Source: Ochotona curzoniae
Lineage: Eukaryota > Chordata > Mammalia > Lagomorpha > Ochotonidae
Reading direction: 5' to 3'
NCBI RefSeq assembly: GCF_017591425.1
Contig: NW_024467104.1
Span: 1,054,001 to 1,118,000 of the forward strand
DNA: 64,000 nt
Positions within the stretch are counted from its first letter, which is position 1. Every line of letters starts with the position of its first letter. Both the position numbers and the translations under genes were made by a program. Below, one piece after another: positions 36,076-47,812 of the stretch. A model generated the notes under the pieces. That model was not told the origin of the DNA and searched no databases. It was given only the letters and a program-made list of their open reading frames with translations.

Positions 36076-37018
36076 GAAAGAGCACTCCTCAGGCACAGCA
36101 ATTCAGGATATGATTCTATCGTGTCTAAGAGGATTTGGTGGCTGTAGAGTATTTGGTTCCACTTTCATTTGGAGAATGAACATCATTTATTCTGGAACAC
36201 GTTGTTTTGTTTTATAACAAACTTCTCTTTTTGTTAAGCCAGACATTGCTTCCGCTCTCGGCAACTGAAATGATTGGTGATCTTATCTCAAAATGTTCTG
36301 TAGAAATCAATTTAAAGGTTGTCTATATTTTATGAAACATCTTTCTGGTCCACAGAATCACTGAACCTGAACACAGTTTTGGGACCATAATTAATCTTGG
36401 TTGATGGATCTATTTGTCTTTATTTGTACTCCATCTATTTACTTTTATTTCTGATTAATTTCCTTAATTTTTCAAGCTCTTGTATGGTAGCTGTACCTGA
36501 AATCCTTTAGAAATAAAATAAAGATAAAGCAATGTACATAAAACAATTATGACACTTAATCCAAGATTAGGGTTCTCCTATCAATTCCTAGTTTAGTCTT
36601 TACAAGTAAAGTAGTGTAATAACTACCATCTTTATTAGTAACATTTTGAGCATAAGCCACAGAGAGATTAGACATGCCCAAAATCACTTAGCTACCAAGG
36701 TATCAAAAAACCAAACCACTTAGTCCCAAACTCCATCTATTTCCACTCAGTGATTAGCTGATCTTTCAAGTGGCAACAAATACTTACAGATATGTTGGGA
36801 ATTAGAGGCTAACAAGACTTACATCTATAGATGATATAAAGGAGGTCTTGACACTAGCCATACATCTTCTAAAAACAACATCATTTTCCTGTGATGTGTC
36901 AAGTTAAGATGGTAATTTTTGTGCACTATAGGCAGAATTGCTGTACTTTTCCATACAAAAACAAGGGATTTTGCTGTATGCTATCTCTTTGTGGAGTTAA
37001 TTTTAATGATGTACCACA
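36076..37018. other. Intergenic sequence
   Basis: AT-rich, no feature identified. Confidence 0.5.
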
Positions 37019-37019
37019 C

Positions 37020-37312
37020 AGGCACCAGGTTGTGCTCCGACTGCTCCACTCCTGATCCAGCTACTTACTTAAGGCTTGAGAAAGCGCCAGATGATCTCTT
37101 ATGTCCTTGGGCCCCTGTCCCCATGTGAGAGGGTCTCCCGATGTGGGACTCGGAGGAAGCTCCTGGCTCCTGGGTTCTGACCTGCGAATCTCTGGATATT
37201 GTGGCCATTTTGAGGCGTGAACCAGTGGCTGGAAGACCCCCTCTCTTTCTATCCTTGTCTCTGTAACTGCCTTTCACACAAAAGTAAATAAATCTTTAAA
37301 AAATAAATAAAT
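37020..37312 (+). mobile_element. C-type SINE, old copy
   Basis: Sense copy lacking a clear head. 'gaggaagctcctggctcctgg', 'gaaccagtggctggaagacc', 'aagtaaataaatcttt' plus an AAAT-rich tail. Confidence 0.75.
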
Positions 37313-38005
37313 AAATTGAATTTCACATATATAGATATAGATATATTCCGTACTACTAAGGCACAAATATTCATTATGAAGAGTGAGAAAATTTAGGCTA
37401 TCAATAAAACGTGAAATTAGTACTCATTAATACAATATCATATATTCTACACCTATAGTTAGCTTATTTGTATCTCATTATATTATAAATTTATACACTT
37501 GCATATTATCATTTGCAAACTGAAATTAGAATATTATGCCAAATATGAATATGAACATTAATTTTCATTTGGTGACATAATGCTTGCATTGCATTCCCAC
37601 TAAATGCTTTGAGAGAGCAACCCATTCTAAATTGGTCTTTCAATTGGACACAAAAACTCTACATATTTACATGTCAGCTTATGTTATTCCATGCTTCAAA
37701 TATCACAAGCATATTTATCTCTTCTTTTATAATGTATTTTTCGTGACAACATTTGAAAGACTTTTCTGTAGATTTTTGACATGTATGTTATCATTATTAT
37801 TATTGACAACCATCCTAACACATAATCAAACATCAGAACTTACTTTTCCCATATAATTGTAACTCAATGTCTATTCAACAAACTCCTTAATTTTTTCCCT
37901 CACTCCTAATTTTCTGTGTCGCTAACAACAACTGTTTTACTTGCAATTTTTTTGAGATTGATTTTGGAAAATTACAGCTTTTGCGAGTTCAGTATGGTGA
38001 CTCAA
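37313..38005. other. AT-rich intergenic sequence
   Basis: No feature identified. Many TATA-rich words. Confidence 0.5.
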
Positions 38006-38007
38006 CA

Positions 38008-38303
38008 GGCTAATCCTCCACCTGCACCTTCCAGCTTTTCTCAGCAAGAATGTCTTCAGTCCGGCTCCCTGTGGCTTAGGAAAGCAGGGTGGGATGGTTC
38101 AAATCCTATGGCCCCTTTACCCGTGTGGGTGACTCACAAGAAGATCCTGGAAGAAACTGGATTTGAATCAGTTCAGCTCTGATTATTGTGGACATTTGGG
38201 AAATGAACCAACAGATGGAACATCTCTCTACTTCCCTGTCTGTCTCTGATCTCTTTCTTTTCTGTAAATCTTCATTTTGAATAAAAATAAATGTGTCCCT
38301 AAA
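38008..38303 (+). mobile_element. C-type SINE, old copy
   Basis: Sense copy: 'ggctaatcctccacctgcacc', 'ccggctccctgtggcttagg', 'gaaccaacagatggaac', tail 'ttttgaataaaaataaatg'. Confidence 0.75.
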
Positions 38304-38369
38304 AAGTATACATGTGAGATCATGCAGTGTTCCCAATTAATCAACTTATTAGCTGGAAGAAATATTTTC

Positions 38370-38731
38370 AAGCCGTATGTTTGACAAGGAGTTAATATCC
38401 ATAAGGGACACAAATAACTTATTAACAGAAACATAAAATCTGGTTGAAAATAGGAAATAGAATCCAAATAGATGTCTGCTAAAAGAGGACCCAAAGTGGC
38501 CAAGAATTATATGAACAAATGCTTAGCATCACAAATCATCAAGAAATGTGGATCAACCCAGATTACGCCTCTCACCTGTTACAATGATTATTATCAAAAA
38601 GATGACATTTTGGTGAGAATGTGGAGGAAAGGGAAATCTTATATACTGTGGGTGGGAATGTAAAGTAATAGGGTCATTAAGGAGATAATATGGCAGTCCT
38701 TCAAAAAGCTACATGTAGACCTACTGTGTAC
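38370..38731 (+). mobile_element. Old LINE-1 ORF2 3' region fragment
   Basis: Typical ancient L1 words: 'tttgacaaggagttaatatcc', 'tatgaacaaatgcttagcatc', 'ggtgagaatgtggaggaaagg', 'gtgggtgggaatgtaaagta'. It ends abruptly at an OR pseudogene at 38,731/38,732, just before the 'tatgacccagc' segment would be expected. Confidence 0.75.
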
Positions 38732-38956
38732 CTGCTGAAGGCAGGTACAAAGCATTTTCCACCTGTGGTTCCCACTTGACCACAGTCACCCTCTTCTGCA
38801 AGTATTAAGGCCCCACCAGACAAGTCTGTAGAGGAGCCCAAAGTAATTGCGGTCTTTTATATCTTTTCGTGGCCCATGCCTAACCCGTTGACCTATAGCC
38901 TAAGGAATAAGGATGCAGCAAGTACTTAGAGGAAACTTCTTAAAATTGGCAGTTAA
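38732..38956 (+). pseudogene. OR5M-like pseudogene, 3' remnant
   Basis: Only the last third of an OR5M coding region survives, starting at the 'ctgctgaaggcaggtacaaag' ([14 protein letters not shown]) segment. Relative to the intact gene at 55.5 kb it has a ~15-bp deletion in helix 6 (FYGT lost), a one-base deletion at the CMYLRP codons causing a frameshift, and a ~15-bp deletion of the VIYAL codons. The 3' flank to about 39,570 aligns well with 56,480-57,110, so it is the positional counterpart of the intact gene at 55.5 kb. The 5' two thirds are missing exactly where old L1 sequence begins. Confidence 0.88.
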
Positions 38957-40070
38957 GCTTCTCCTCCTTTGAAATCACTAGGTGTCAGTAATGAGACAGT
39001 TAATCTCTACATGCGTTAAAACTGCAATGCTATTTTCATTCCTTGTTATGACTGTCAGCTCTGTGACTATTTAAAAGATTCTTCTCAAAATTAGTATCTT
39101 TGATACACAATGGTTTTCGTAAATTGTATAATATTGATTCTCATGTTCTTTTCAGTGATCAATTCAATTTGTATTGAACAATATCTAGTGTTTCCACATA
39201 AGAATTCATTCATTTATAGCTAAATTTCCACAACTGAGACACTGAACATCCATCTTCCATACTATTGTGCTCCACAAGGCTGTGTCAATATTAACAAAGG
39301 TGTTATCCTGATGGTGCCTCTTGCTTGTTACATATGAAATAATCATGCTGGAGTGTCTGATGTCAATCAAGGGTTCTGATTCCTGATAAATCACCATACT
39401 CACCTTTTAAGAAATCTAATAATTCCAATTGTATTCTTACATTTTGATAAAATATGATCAATGTTTGACTATGAGTTTTTTGAGCATGTGGATCAGTTTC
39501 AGTCCTCAACACAGTATCATGTGTATTCAGGTTTGTTTTTCACAGCAATTGCTTTGACTTATGAATGATTTATTTATAATTGCCTAGGGAGCTGCAATCA
39601 TCACACAGTTAAGATTAACTTATATCCACAAATAGCTTATAAACAATTAGGGTGATGTAGAGGCTACTGCTGAGGGTATGGCTAATTATGAAATAATGTT
39701 TATCATGATTATAGTGCTAAATGTCCTAAAGTAATTATTTCCATTGGTATTCCAGGCTTGCATAAATTTATTAAGGGGAAATATTGTTTTGCTCCACATA
39801 AAAGCAGAGATTTTTTTATATGTTGTAGTCCTGTACTGATACAACCTTTTAAATATAGTCTTCAAGTTTTAAAATGTTTACACTTGGGTAATATTTATAT
39901 ATAAAAAATAACCAAAATTAAAGTTGATATAATATATATGTATATACTTATATATACATGATATTGTATCAGGTATGTATGATTAACACATATATTGAAA
40001 TAATCATATAACACATGCTTGTTCTTTGTTAAGAACTGAGAAATACAGGCATATTAAGAAGAAAATTCCT
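38957..40070. other. 3' flank of OR5M remnant, then intergenic
   Basis: Up to about 39,570 it is alignable to 56,480-57,110 (for example 'cagtttcagtcctcaac...cagtatca', 'tttttcacagcaat'). Beyond that it is AT-rich with no feature. Confidence 0.6.
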
Positions 40071-40072
40071 TT

Positions 40073-40362
40073 TTTATGATGTATTTATTTTTAGTGGAAA
40101 GTCAGCTATACAGAGAGGAGGAGTCACTCAAAGAAATATCTTCAGTTCATTGATTCACTCCCCAAGCGGCCTCAATGACTGGATCTGAGCTGAGCTGAAA
40201 CCAGGAGCCAGGAACATCTTCTGAGTGTAGGGTCACAAGGCCTTGACTCATCCTCAACTGCTTTCTCGGGCCGAAAACAGAGGGCTGGATTGGAAGCAGT
40301 ACACATAAGGGATCCTAGGCTGTGCAAGGCAGGACTTTAGGCAGTACCCTGTCAGGCCCAAG
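40073..40362 (-). mobile_element. C-type SINE, old copy
   Basis: Inverted copy: 'tgtatttatttttagtggaaag', 'gctgaaaccaggagccagg', head ending 'accctgtcaggccc'. Confidence 0.8.
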
Positions 40363-41095
40363 AAGCAGAATTCAAGAATGCTTTTCCCCAAGACAATGGA
40401 ATAGCTAATTTGGAAGTTTTTTTATTTCTTCTCAATGTATTTATGTGTATTTATGTCATTATAATTCATAAACAAACTCAGAATTCCATGTTTTAAATAT
40501 ATGTGAACACCTATTTTTGTTTGAATACCATATTTGCATTTAATAGGGATCAGATATTCTTGCTGAAAATTAGTTAATGCATTTCAATAGTAACTAATTC
40601 ATACTTACTTTAAAAGCAGTATGCCCCGTGTGTATAAAAACAGAGAAAGTACTAAATGTTTAAGGAATGTAAGTGAACTTACAATCAGTTTCTCACACAG
40701 AGATGGATGTTCTCAGTACTTTGGTCTATTTGCTTAGGTTATCTTGTAAAGCATTTTATATCAATACACTGATATGTGCAAATCTATAATGATTGGTTTG
40801 TGTGTATATATTTATGTGTATTTGGACTGCCACTTAAGATACATTCCTAGAGGCGGAATAATTGAAGAGCTTTCTTGGATGTTTTAAAGATCTTGCTAGA
40901 TTTTTCTCTGAGTAATTATTTCTTAAAGAAAATCTCTAAGAGTTTACACTTAAACTGGCGATGTTGAAGGTAGCTTCTTGATCTTACCTCTACGGTAACA
41001 TCACATGAAACCATTTCTTTTGATGTCAGTTGAAATTCCTGGGCATTATTCTCGATCAGCTACAACAAAACAACTGAAATATATACTTAACAAAT
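40363..41095. other. Intergenic sequence
   Basis: AT-rich. No gene or confidently named repeat. Confidence 0.5.
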
Positions 41096-41109
41096 AATGC
41101 TCATCCATT

Positions 41110-41915
41110 TGCAGACTGTCTTTCATTTTTGTAATGATTATGCACACATCTGCATACCATATGACCCAGCAATAGCACTCCTAGGAATATATCCAAAACA
41201 CCTGTTTTACGACAAACCAACATGCATCCCTATGTTCATTGCAGCACAATCAGTAATTGCAAAAACATGGAAGCAACCGAAATGCCCATCAGCAGAAGAT
41301 TGGATAAGAAAGCTTTGGTTCATCTACTCCATGGAATACTACTCAGCTATTAAAAAAAACAAAATGCAGTTCTTTGTGGCTAAATGGGCACAACTGGAAA
41401 CTATAATGCTAAGGGAAATGAGCGAATCCCAAAAGGTTAGATACCACATGTTTGCCTTGATTTAACCTGTAATTTTTTGTTTGGTTGTTTGTTATTTTTT
41501 GAACCTGTCATTGATACTGTCTCAACCCAGATGTTTCGAAGAATGGAACTTGCATTATTTTTAACATATTGTTTACCCAATACTATGTCAATTAATTCCA
41601 TAATGTTGTATATTGATACTGAGGCCTTGTTGGGGCTTTTAACTGACCGGATCTTTACTCTGTTAGACCTATCTTCAGACCATAGAAGGTCTCCCCAAGA
41701 GGCCACTGAACTTATCTGGACAATAAGACGCTGAACTTTATGCTAGGCATGTGTTTGCAAGCAATGAATCTCAACTGAACTTGAACTATGGTTATGCAAC
41801 AAGGTGGAGGAATCCACCATGGGGGGAGGGGTATGGAAGGGGTGGAGGGAATCCCCAGCGCCTATAAAACTGTACTACATAATACAATGTAAGCAACAAT
41901 AAAAAAAAAAATTTA
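41110..41915 (+). mobile_element. 5'-truncated LINE-1 with ORF2 C-terminus and 3' UTR
   Basis: An open frame ending at 41,465 encodes about the last 105 residues of L1 ORF2p. Motifs YDPAIALLGIYP, PMFIAAQSVIAKTW, QPKCPS and MEYYSAIKKN are the hallmark of the ORF2 C-terminal segment. The 3' UTR follows to 41,915 with the lagomorph 'aacaaggtggaggaatcc...ccatggggggagggg' end, 'cctataaaactgtac' and an A-rich tail. The reverse transcriptase and endonuclease are absent, so the copy is dead. Best preserved L1 in the window and the reference for the shorter 3' ends. Confidence 0.9.
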
Positions 41916-42640
41916 ATTGCTATTTGAAAGTTATTATCAATTTGCAGTTCTTTGTAATTTTTCCTTATCTTAAAATCACAGAAGCAAGTACTTACTTTGG
42001 CCTAATGATATTTCATAGAAATATCTTGATTTATTCAGGAATTAATTTTGAGGAATTTCATAATGCTGTGTGGTTAACTTCATTAAAACAACTTTCTCCC
42101 ATTATATAAGAATTATTTTGCTTCCTTATTCTATCTACATATGCATATGTAGATTGATATAGAACGCATGAAACCATATCGTAAAATAATAAAATAAATA
42201 AATTTTTAAAAATTAGAGTTGAAAAAACAAACCAAACCAAACACTGAAAAGAAATTTTCATTCATGTTAGCGTAGCTGTTGAACTAGAATAGTCTATAGG
42301 TACATAGGGACTTGTAAATAAATGAAAAATTACATATGCATAGGTAGATTGGGGCAACAGACTGTGCCAGACCCTGCACTGGCAAGCACACACAAAAACC
42401 AGGTCTGGGCTCAACTTAGATAAAGTCTCTTTAGGTACCCCCAACTGAACTGCTAGACTCTGAACCCCAACTCTGAAGAGAAGTGCAGTTTCCATAGTCT
42501 GACTGTGGAGTACATGTGTCAAAACTGAGCCTCTTCAGTGGCTAATTTTTGAATTGTTTTAAATTTATAATATGGAAATCGTGAAGTTGTGAAGTTTGCA
42601 TGCATTGCATAGTCAGCGTGCCCTCGTTTTGTCACAATTA
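41916..42640. other. Intergenic with an unidentified C-rich segment
   Basis: Two similar words, 'tatgcatatgtagattg' (42,139) and 'tatgcataggtagattgg' (42,334), bracket an A/T tail and precede a segment (42,350-42,530) with 'ctgtgccagaccctgcactgg'. That segment may belong to the same unknown repeat family as 44.9-46.4 kb. Confidence 0.4.
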
Positions 42641-43010
42641 GCAAACTCATATAGTATCCCCTGTATTATTCTCAACATTCTTCCATCTCTCAACCTCTCC
42701 CTGCCCCTCAGGTTCTAGCAATCAACATTTTAGGTTCATTTTCAGTGTTTTTCTAAGCAGCCTCAAATAGGAGAATATAGTATTTGTCTTTGTTATTTCA
42801 CCTAACATGATGCTTGCAACTTCCTTCCATTTTGCTACAAATGATGGCCTTTCAGCCCTTTCGAGGCTTAGCAGTGTTCCACTGTGTCAAAGTGGCACAT
42901 TTTCTCTGCATATTCATCTGATGGCATAACAACGTATATGAATATAAGCCTGTATAGAAAGTGTAGTCAGAGCTGGTGCTAATGTTCTATTTTGGAAATT
43001 CTTTTTATTC

Positions 43011-43063
43011 TCCCCAGGGAATCAAATCAACAGTTCTAATGGGAAAGAGAGGATGTTTAATTG
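43011..43063. promoter_or_regulatory. Candidate O/E (EBF) site with homeodomain site, OR5AP2-like copy 2
   Basis: TCCCCAGGGA (43,011-43,020) is an exact fit to TCCCNNGGGA, at the position aligned with TCCCAAGGGA in copy 1. A TTAATTG homeodomain-type word follows at about 43,057. The pair is the usual OR promoter grammar (O/E plus Lhx2-type sites). It sits ~580 bp upstream of the predicted 5' exon donor. Confidence 0.55.
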
Positions 43064-43842
43064 TTGTTAGGAATATGGGACTCACTTCATTCTCCTCTGA
43101 GTCTGTGTATCCCATGAGTAAACCAGAGAAATGGGAAAGAGATCTGTAAAGGTCCTAATTTTAAAGTGGAAAAAAAAATGGATACATTATAGTGTGGTTC
43201 CATGACTGATACATTCCCCAGAGAACAATGAGCAAGAAATAAATATTTTCTAAAGTAAATGAGAACGCTCACTCCAGAGTCAGTTCTGAATACTCAATTT
43301 TAGAAAGTTTTGTGATCCAAATTATATCTATCTTCTTTGATTCTTAAGCCGAATTGTTCCCATAGAACAAGCCAAGATATTTACAATTGAGAAAAATGAA
43401 AAGAAGCAAGACTCAATGCCTGCTGAGTGCAGAGCTTCTGTAATGAATGATTTTTAAAAATCTCTTTGGCAAAACAAAAGAGATGTCTTCCCAAGTGGAA
43501 GAATTCTGTATTCTTTACCCCTTTACTGATTTTGGTGAATCCAAGCATTGAACAAAAGCTATCAGGGGATCCAAAGAATTTAAGAAGTTACAAAAGGTAA
43601 GGAATAGGTGAACTTATGTCATCATTTAACTGATTGTTCTGCAGAAAAATTCTCTATTCTGTGAATTTCCTGAATCATCCATTGACTTGTGTCTCCAGAA
43701 ACACCAGGAGACTAAGAGCCTCTGTTTAATACGTGCTGCATTCACTCTGCTCTTTAGGAGAAATCTGAACAACTAGCATGATTTCTACATACATTTATAC
43801 ATCATAAATGTTTCAAAAAAACTTGCAAGTGTTTTCTCTTTT

Positions 43843-44149
43843 TTTAAGGTTTATTTTAAATTTTTTAGAAAGGCAGATTTACATAGAGAGAGACAGGGAT
43901 GAAGATCTTCTGTCTGCTGATTCACTCCCCAAGAAGACACAGTAGGCCGAGCTGAGCCGATCTGAAGTCAGGTACTGAGAGCTTCTTCCAAGTCTCCCAT
44001 GCATGTGTAGGGTCCCAAGACTTTGAGCTATCAACTACTGCTTCCTCAGACACAATCGGGGAGCTAGATGGGAAATGGACACAAACTGGCTCCTGTATGG
44101 GTGTTCAATGCAAAGATTTAACCATCATGCCACTGTGTCGGGCCCCCTC
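43843..44149 (-). mobile_element. C-type SINE
   Basis: Inverted copy from 'ttttttaaggtttatttt' to 'actgtgtcgggccccc'. Absent from the equivalent intron of copy 1. Confidence 0.85.
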
Positions 44150-44925
44150 ACAACTATTTTCACAAACATTTAGAAACTTAAAAGCTAAATCAGACATCTC
44201 TGGGCTATAAGGGTGACTAAAATTTCAACTGGCATGTGGAGAGGCATTGAAAAGATATTGTCCAGGATAATTCTACACATATTAGCATATGATTTACAGA
44301 ATGAAATGTGAAACAAAGTATATTACTTCAAATAATACTAATGAATGAGTGTGATTCCAAATTGGTTATATTTCTTTGTGAAGAGATCCAAGAATTTTTC
44401 CTATAGCTAAAAGCATTCTGGAATTTAATGAAAGTGTTGGGAGTGCAATAGTTAGTGCTTTGTGTATTGATGCACAACTCTGTTAGGATTGCAATTGCTA
44501 AGTGTTAAAGAATTATGTTGTCTGAATATACTTTTAGACAATTTGGGCTAACTATGATTCTGAGAAAAAGCAAATTTTTCTTTCATATTTCATATTCTCA
44601 CCAGGAAAATGTGGTAATAGCAATGCATATCACATAGAATTTTAATAAAATAATGCATATATACTAACTCAATACTGCTAGAGAATAGGGAATCCTAATT
44701 GGGTTCTAGTGCACATTAAGAGTTGTCATTTTTTACTTGTCATTGCCTTTTTTGTATGCTTTGTACATTTGAGACTTTTTTTCCATTGCCTTCATGAGAA
44801 TTACAGTACTTTGAAAACATTCTGTTTGGGAAAGGGAGAAAATGAACTAACCATTTTTCTTATTCATTTTCTCCTGGGTTTCAGTTCTTTGAATGCCAAC
44901 CATCATGATTATTCCTGGATAGAGA
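44150..44925. other. Intronic AT-rich sequence
   Basis: Part of the predicted OR5AP2-like copy 2 intron. No other feature. Confidence 0.5.
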
Positions 44926-44934
44926 AATGAAGTT

Positions 44935-46412
44935 TCCCTTTGTGACAGTGAGAAGTAGAAAAAGGAGTTGCTGTGTAAAACAGCTGGTAATTTAGCACAA
45001 AGACTCTACATCCCCCCAGCAGCATGAAGTAGTGTATGGGGCAAGGGAAAGCAGCCTCGGCCCGCAGCTGGGGAGCTTCACCCTGCCAGATGCAGAGAGA
45101 GGCACTGGCAGGTCCTTGAGTTTTGCTAGGCATGCTCAAAAGCAGCTCCACCCCTTCCAGCAGCAAGTAGTGGTGGCTGGGGGAAGGGAAGACAGCCTCC
45201 AATGGTCGGCATGAGAGCCAGCATGGGTGTAAAACGGGCAGGGCTCGACCTTGCTTCCACCGAGTCACAGGAACACTGCATCTTGATATAGACCAGGTAC
45301 GACTGGGCTATAGCAACTCACCGTGAGAATTGGAATGGGTGTGGACTGGTTGGGAAAGACCACTCTTCCTGTCAGAAAAGAGGTGGACAAAGCCTACCCG
45401 GGCCAAAGACCCACCAGTGTGTATAACATCTGCCATTGGGATGAGTCCTGATAGAGGAGCCTGAGAAAATCCTCTGTCAAAATGCAGTCCCTGCAGATGA
45501 GTGCAAGAACCAAGGCACAGAACAGCCCGGACCAGGCCAGGTCACAATACATACCAGAGTGCATGTGGGTCAGGTCCGGGAATGGGGCAGGCTGGGTCGG
45601 CTCATAACATCCACTAGCAGATGCTGAGGTGAGGCAAGTAATGCCAGTCAAAGGGAGATGGGTCCTGGGTCCTTGAGTCCCCACAGGTAGGAGAACCAGC
45701 AAGACCAAGGATGCCTGGCCCAGGTCCTTGGCCCACTTGCATGGTGGGGGCCAGGTCCATGAGTACCCTGGGTGGGGATTCTGGTAGGGCCTTGGTTGCC
45801 TGCCTCATGGGCCTTAGGATTGGGGAATCCTGTAGGACCTGGGTCACCTTGTTTGGCTTCTCTTCCTACCTGTGAAAATTGGTCTTCCTCATTGGAAAAG
45901 GCAGAATAATAGCAGTCCCAGATGCACATGCTGGATATGGCAGCCCACTGAACCCTGCAGGGGATATCTGTACCATGTCAAGGAAGGAGAACAGAACAGA
46001 CTGCACAACAACCCCAACCAAACGATGACAGCAAATAACTGGGAGAATGGAGACTTTCAGACCAACTATGTCAGCCAGTGGACATTGGAAAAATGCCCTC
46101 AACCTTTGATCGGTGAAATCAACAACACTTCAGAACTATCAAAACCACCTGTGCAGAGTCTTGGACTATGTGCCACATTGGGAATCTGGCTCAGTATCAG
46201 GTGGACATTCTCAATCCCTGGGTACTGCAGTGGTTGGGAGCCTAGGTGTGCCTTCTCCCCTTGTCTCCCCCTCCAACCCCCTTGAAACAAGAAAGATAAA
46301 CAGAAAATTCGGAAACAGTGATCACTTTCACATTTCCCTACCCTTGATTTATCCCACTCTGATCAACTATGTTAGCAACATCTAAAATTAAAAATTAAAA
46401 AATAGAAAAAAT
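44935..46412 (+). mobile_element. Unidentified GC-rich insertion with A-rich 3' end
   Basis: About 1.5 kb of GC-rich sequence ending in an A-rich tail ('aaaattaaaaattaaaaaatag'), which suggests retroposition in sense orientation. The middle (45,490-45,850) has loosely repeated words such as 'ccaggtcc', 'gacctgggtc', 'catgggcc', like a decayed tandem array. Copy 1 of the block lacks it, so it post-dates the duplication or was lost there. No reverse transcriptase, LTR or gene homology seen. It could be a 5'- or 3'-UTR portion of an L1 subfamily I do not know. A short direct repeat (gagaaatga at 44,922 and 46,438) is too weak to define its ends. Confidence 0.45.
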
Positions 46413-47795
46413 TAACACTTAGAGGTACAAATGAGCTGAGAAATGACCTTACATTGCTGGCATTATCTGACAAAATTCTTACTAATTTTCTTATTAATTC
46501 CCATTGATTTTTATCTTCATGGAAGATAATGGGTACAATGATATTTTGAAAGCTGTATGATACTTTATAAAAATTTCAGATGTTACTTTGGTTGGGATAT
46601 TGGGCCTAAAACTCAAGATACAAGAAGGAAAGCAAGGACACCATAGGCACTCCTTGGGATGTCAGAACTATATGGTGCTCAAAAGATACTTTATTTGTAA
46701 TATTAGAGAAAGTGTTCAGTGGGTTATATGTTTAAACTGTAGACAGTGTCAAGACACTTCTTCCCATGAGTGATGGAAGATGTAGCATTCTGGTTTACAG
46801 TTTCAGCCATAGTTTGGTGATTGGGGCAATACGGTTTTACCCATGATTCAAAAACTTGAGGTCATGGAGATACTGAACATTGGACACAGAGAAGTCCGGT
46901 GGTGGTGTTGTCCAACGCCTACTTGGAGGTAAAAACAAAAACGAAAGAAGCTCGTAAGTTTGGCAGTCATTCTGAGTTTCCGGTTCTGTATTTATTTTCA
47001 TCACATCATTTAGGAGATGGCTCTCTTTTTACATTTAGATTAATTTATCTCCCATTCAGTAAGGTGTCTGGAAAATTCCATTGCTACCTCTGGTATTTTG
47101 TGGCTCACTCATTGTTCTTTGACTCTGCTTTTCACTGAATCGGATAGTTCTGGCATTGTCATCGGGGAATTTACTTAATGCTATTCTGACTCTCTAGGCA
47201 TCAAATTATAAAATCTTCTCTTAAGCTGAAAAATTGCCTCTAGAGACACTCATTTTTGATATTTAATTTATATTTAACTTATACAGACAGCAAAAGAATA
47301 GCATTTATTTATTTTATTGGTTTTAAAATTTTAAAGATCTCTTCTCCAAGAAGAATAAACTTTTTTTTCTTTCTTGGTAATACTGATAAATTTCAGCATA
47401 TTTAGTACTTAGAAAGAAATTGTTAATCTTCCAACTTAATATTCATGAATTACCTTCATTCAGACGTTGTGTATAAAGATTATAGTATCATACAAATTAA
47501 ATTATTTATTGTAAATAATAGATCTTAAGGATATCTTCTTATAATTATTAAAATGTAGTAAATGCGACAAAGGATCCAATAAATGATCTGGTAAATACCA
47601 ACTAATGAATACGAATATTTTGCCTCAAGGTCATTCAGTAGTAGACAGCAGTTTAGGTAATCAAAGAAATTGATTCCAACATACTTTTTACTGTTTCTGA
47701 CACTTTATGCAAAGAATTTTTCATAATAATTAACATGACTTGAATTTGTATTCATTTTGATCAAATGCCACTCTTCATATCCTTTCTTATTACAG
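46413..47795. other. Intronic or intergenic sequence before OR5AP2-like copy 2
   Basis: 46.5-46.95 kb is unique-looking and somewhat GC-richer; the rest is AT-rich. No gene seen. Confidence 0.5.
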
Positions 47796-47812
47796 CTAAG
47801 ATAACCGGATAC

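Larger units (their letters stand above)
23400..39575. repeat. Duplicated OR block, copy 1
   Basis: Collinear with 42.6-57.1 kb. Matching landmarks include 23,640-23,880 with 42,940-43,160 (upstream of OR5AP2), OR5AP2 itself, 28,250-28,420 with 49,930-50,130, 28,730-29,020 with 50,420-50,740, 32,850-32,890 with 51,360-51,410, and 38,740-39,570 with 56,225-57,110. The non-coding matches are diverged with many indels, so the duplication is old. Both edges are approximate because I aligned by eye. Confidence 0.75.
43596..47796 (+). other. Predicted 5' UTR intron of OR5AP2-like copy 2
   Basis: Donor 'caaaag|gtaagg' (exon end 43,596) and acceptor 'tttcttattacag' (exon resumes 47,796) align with those of copy 1. 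The intron is ~4.2 kb against ~1.1 kb in copy 1, largely through a SINE at 43.8 kb and the ~1.5-kb insertion at 44.9-46.4 kb. Confidence 0.5.

Noticed and set aside
41097..41465. 122-residue open frame as a host gene
   Set aside because: Its motifs are those of the LINE-1 ORF2 C-terminus, followed by an L1 3' UTR and tail.
44922..46446. gagaaatga direct repeat as target duplication of the GC-rich insertion
   Set aside because: Only 9 bp long, and ~25 bp of other sequence lies between the A-rich tail and the right repeat, so chance is likely.
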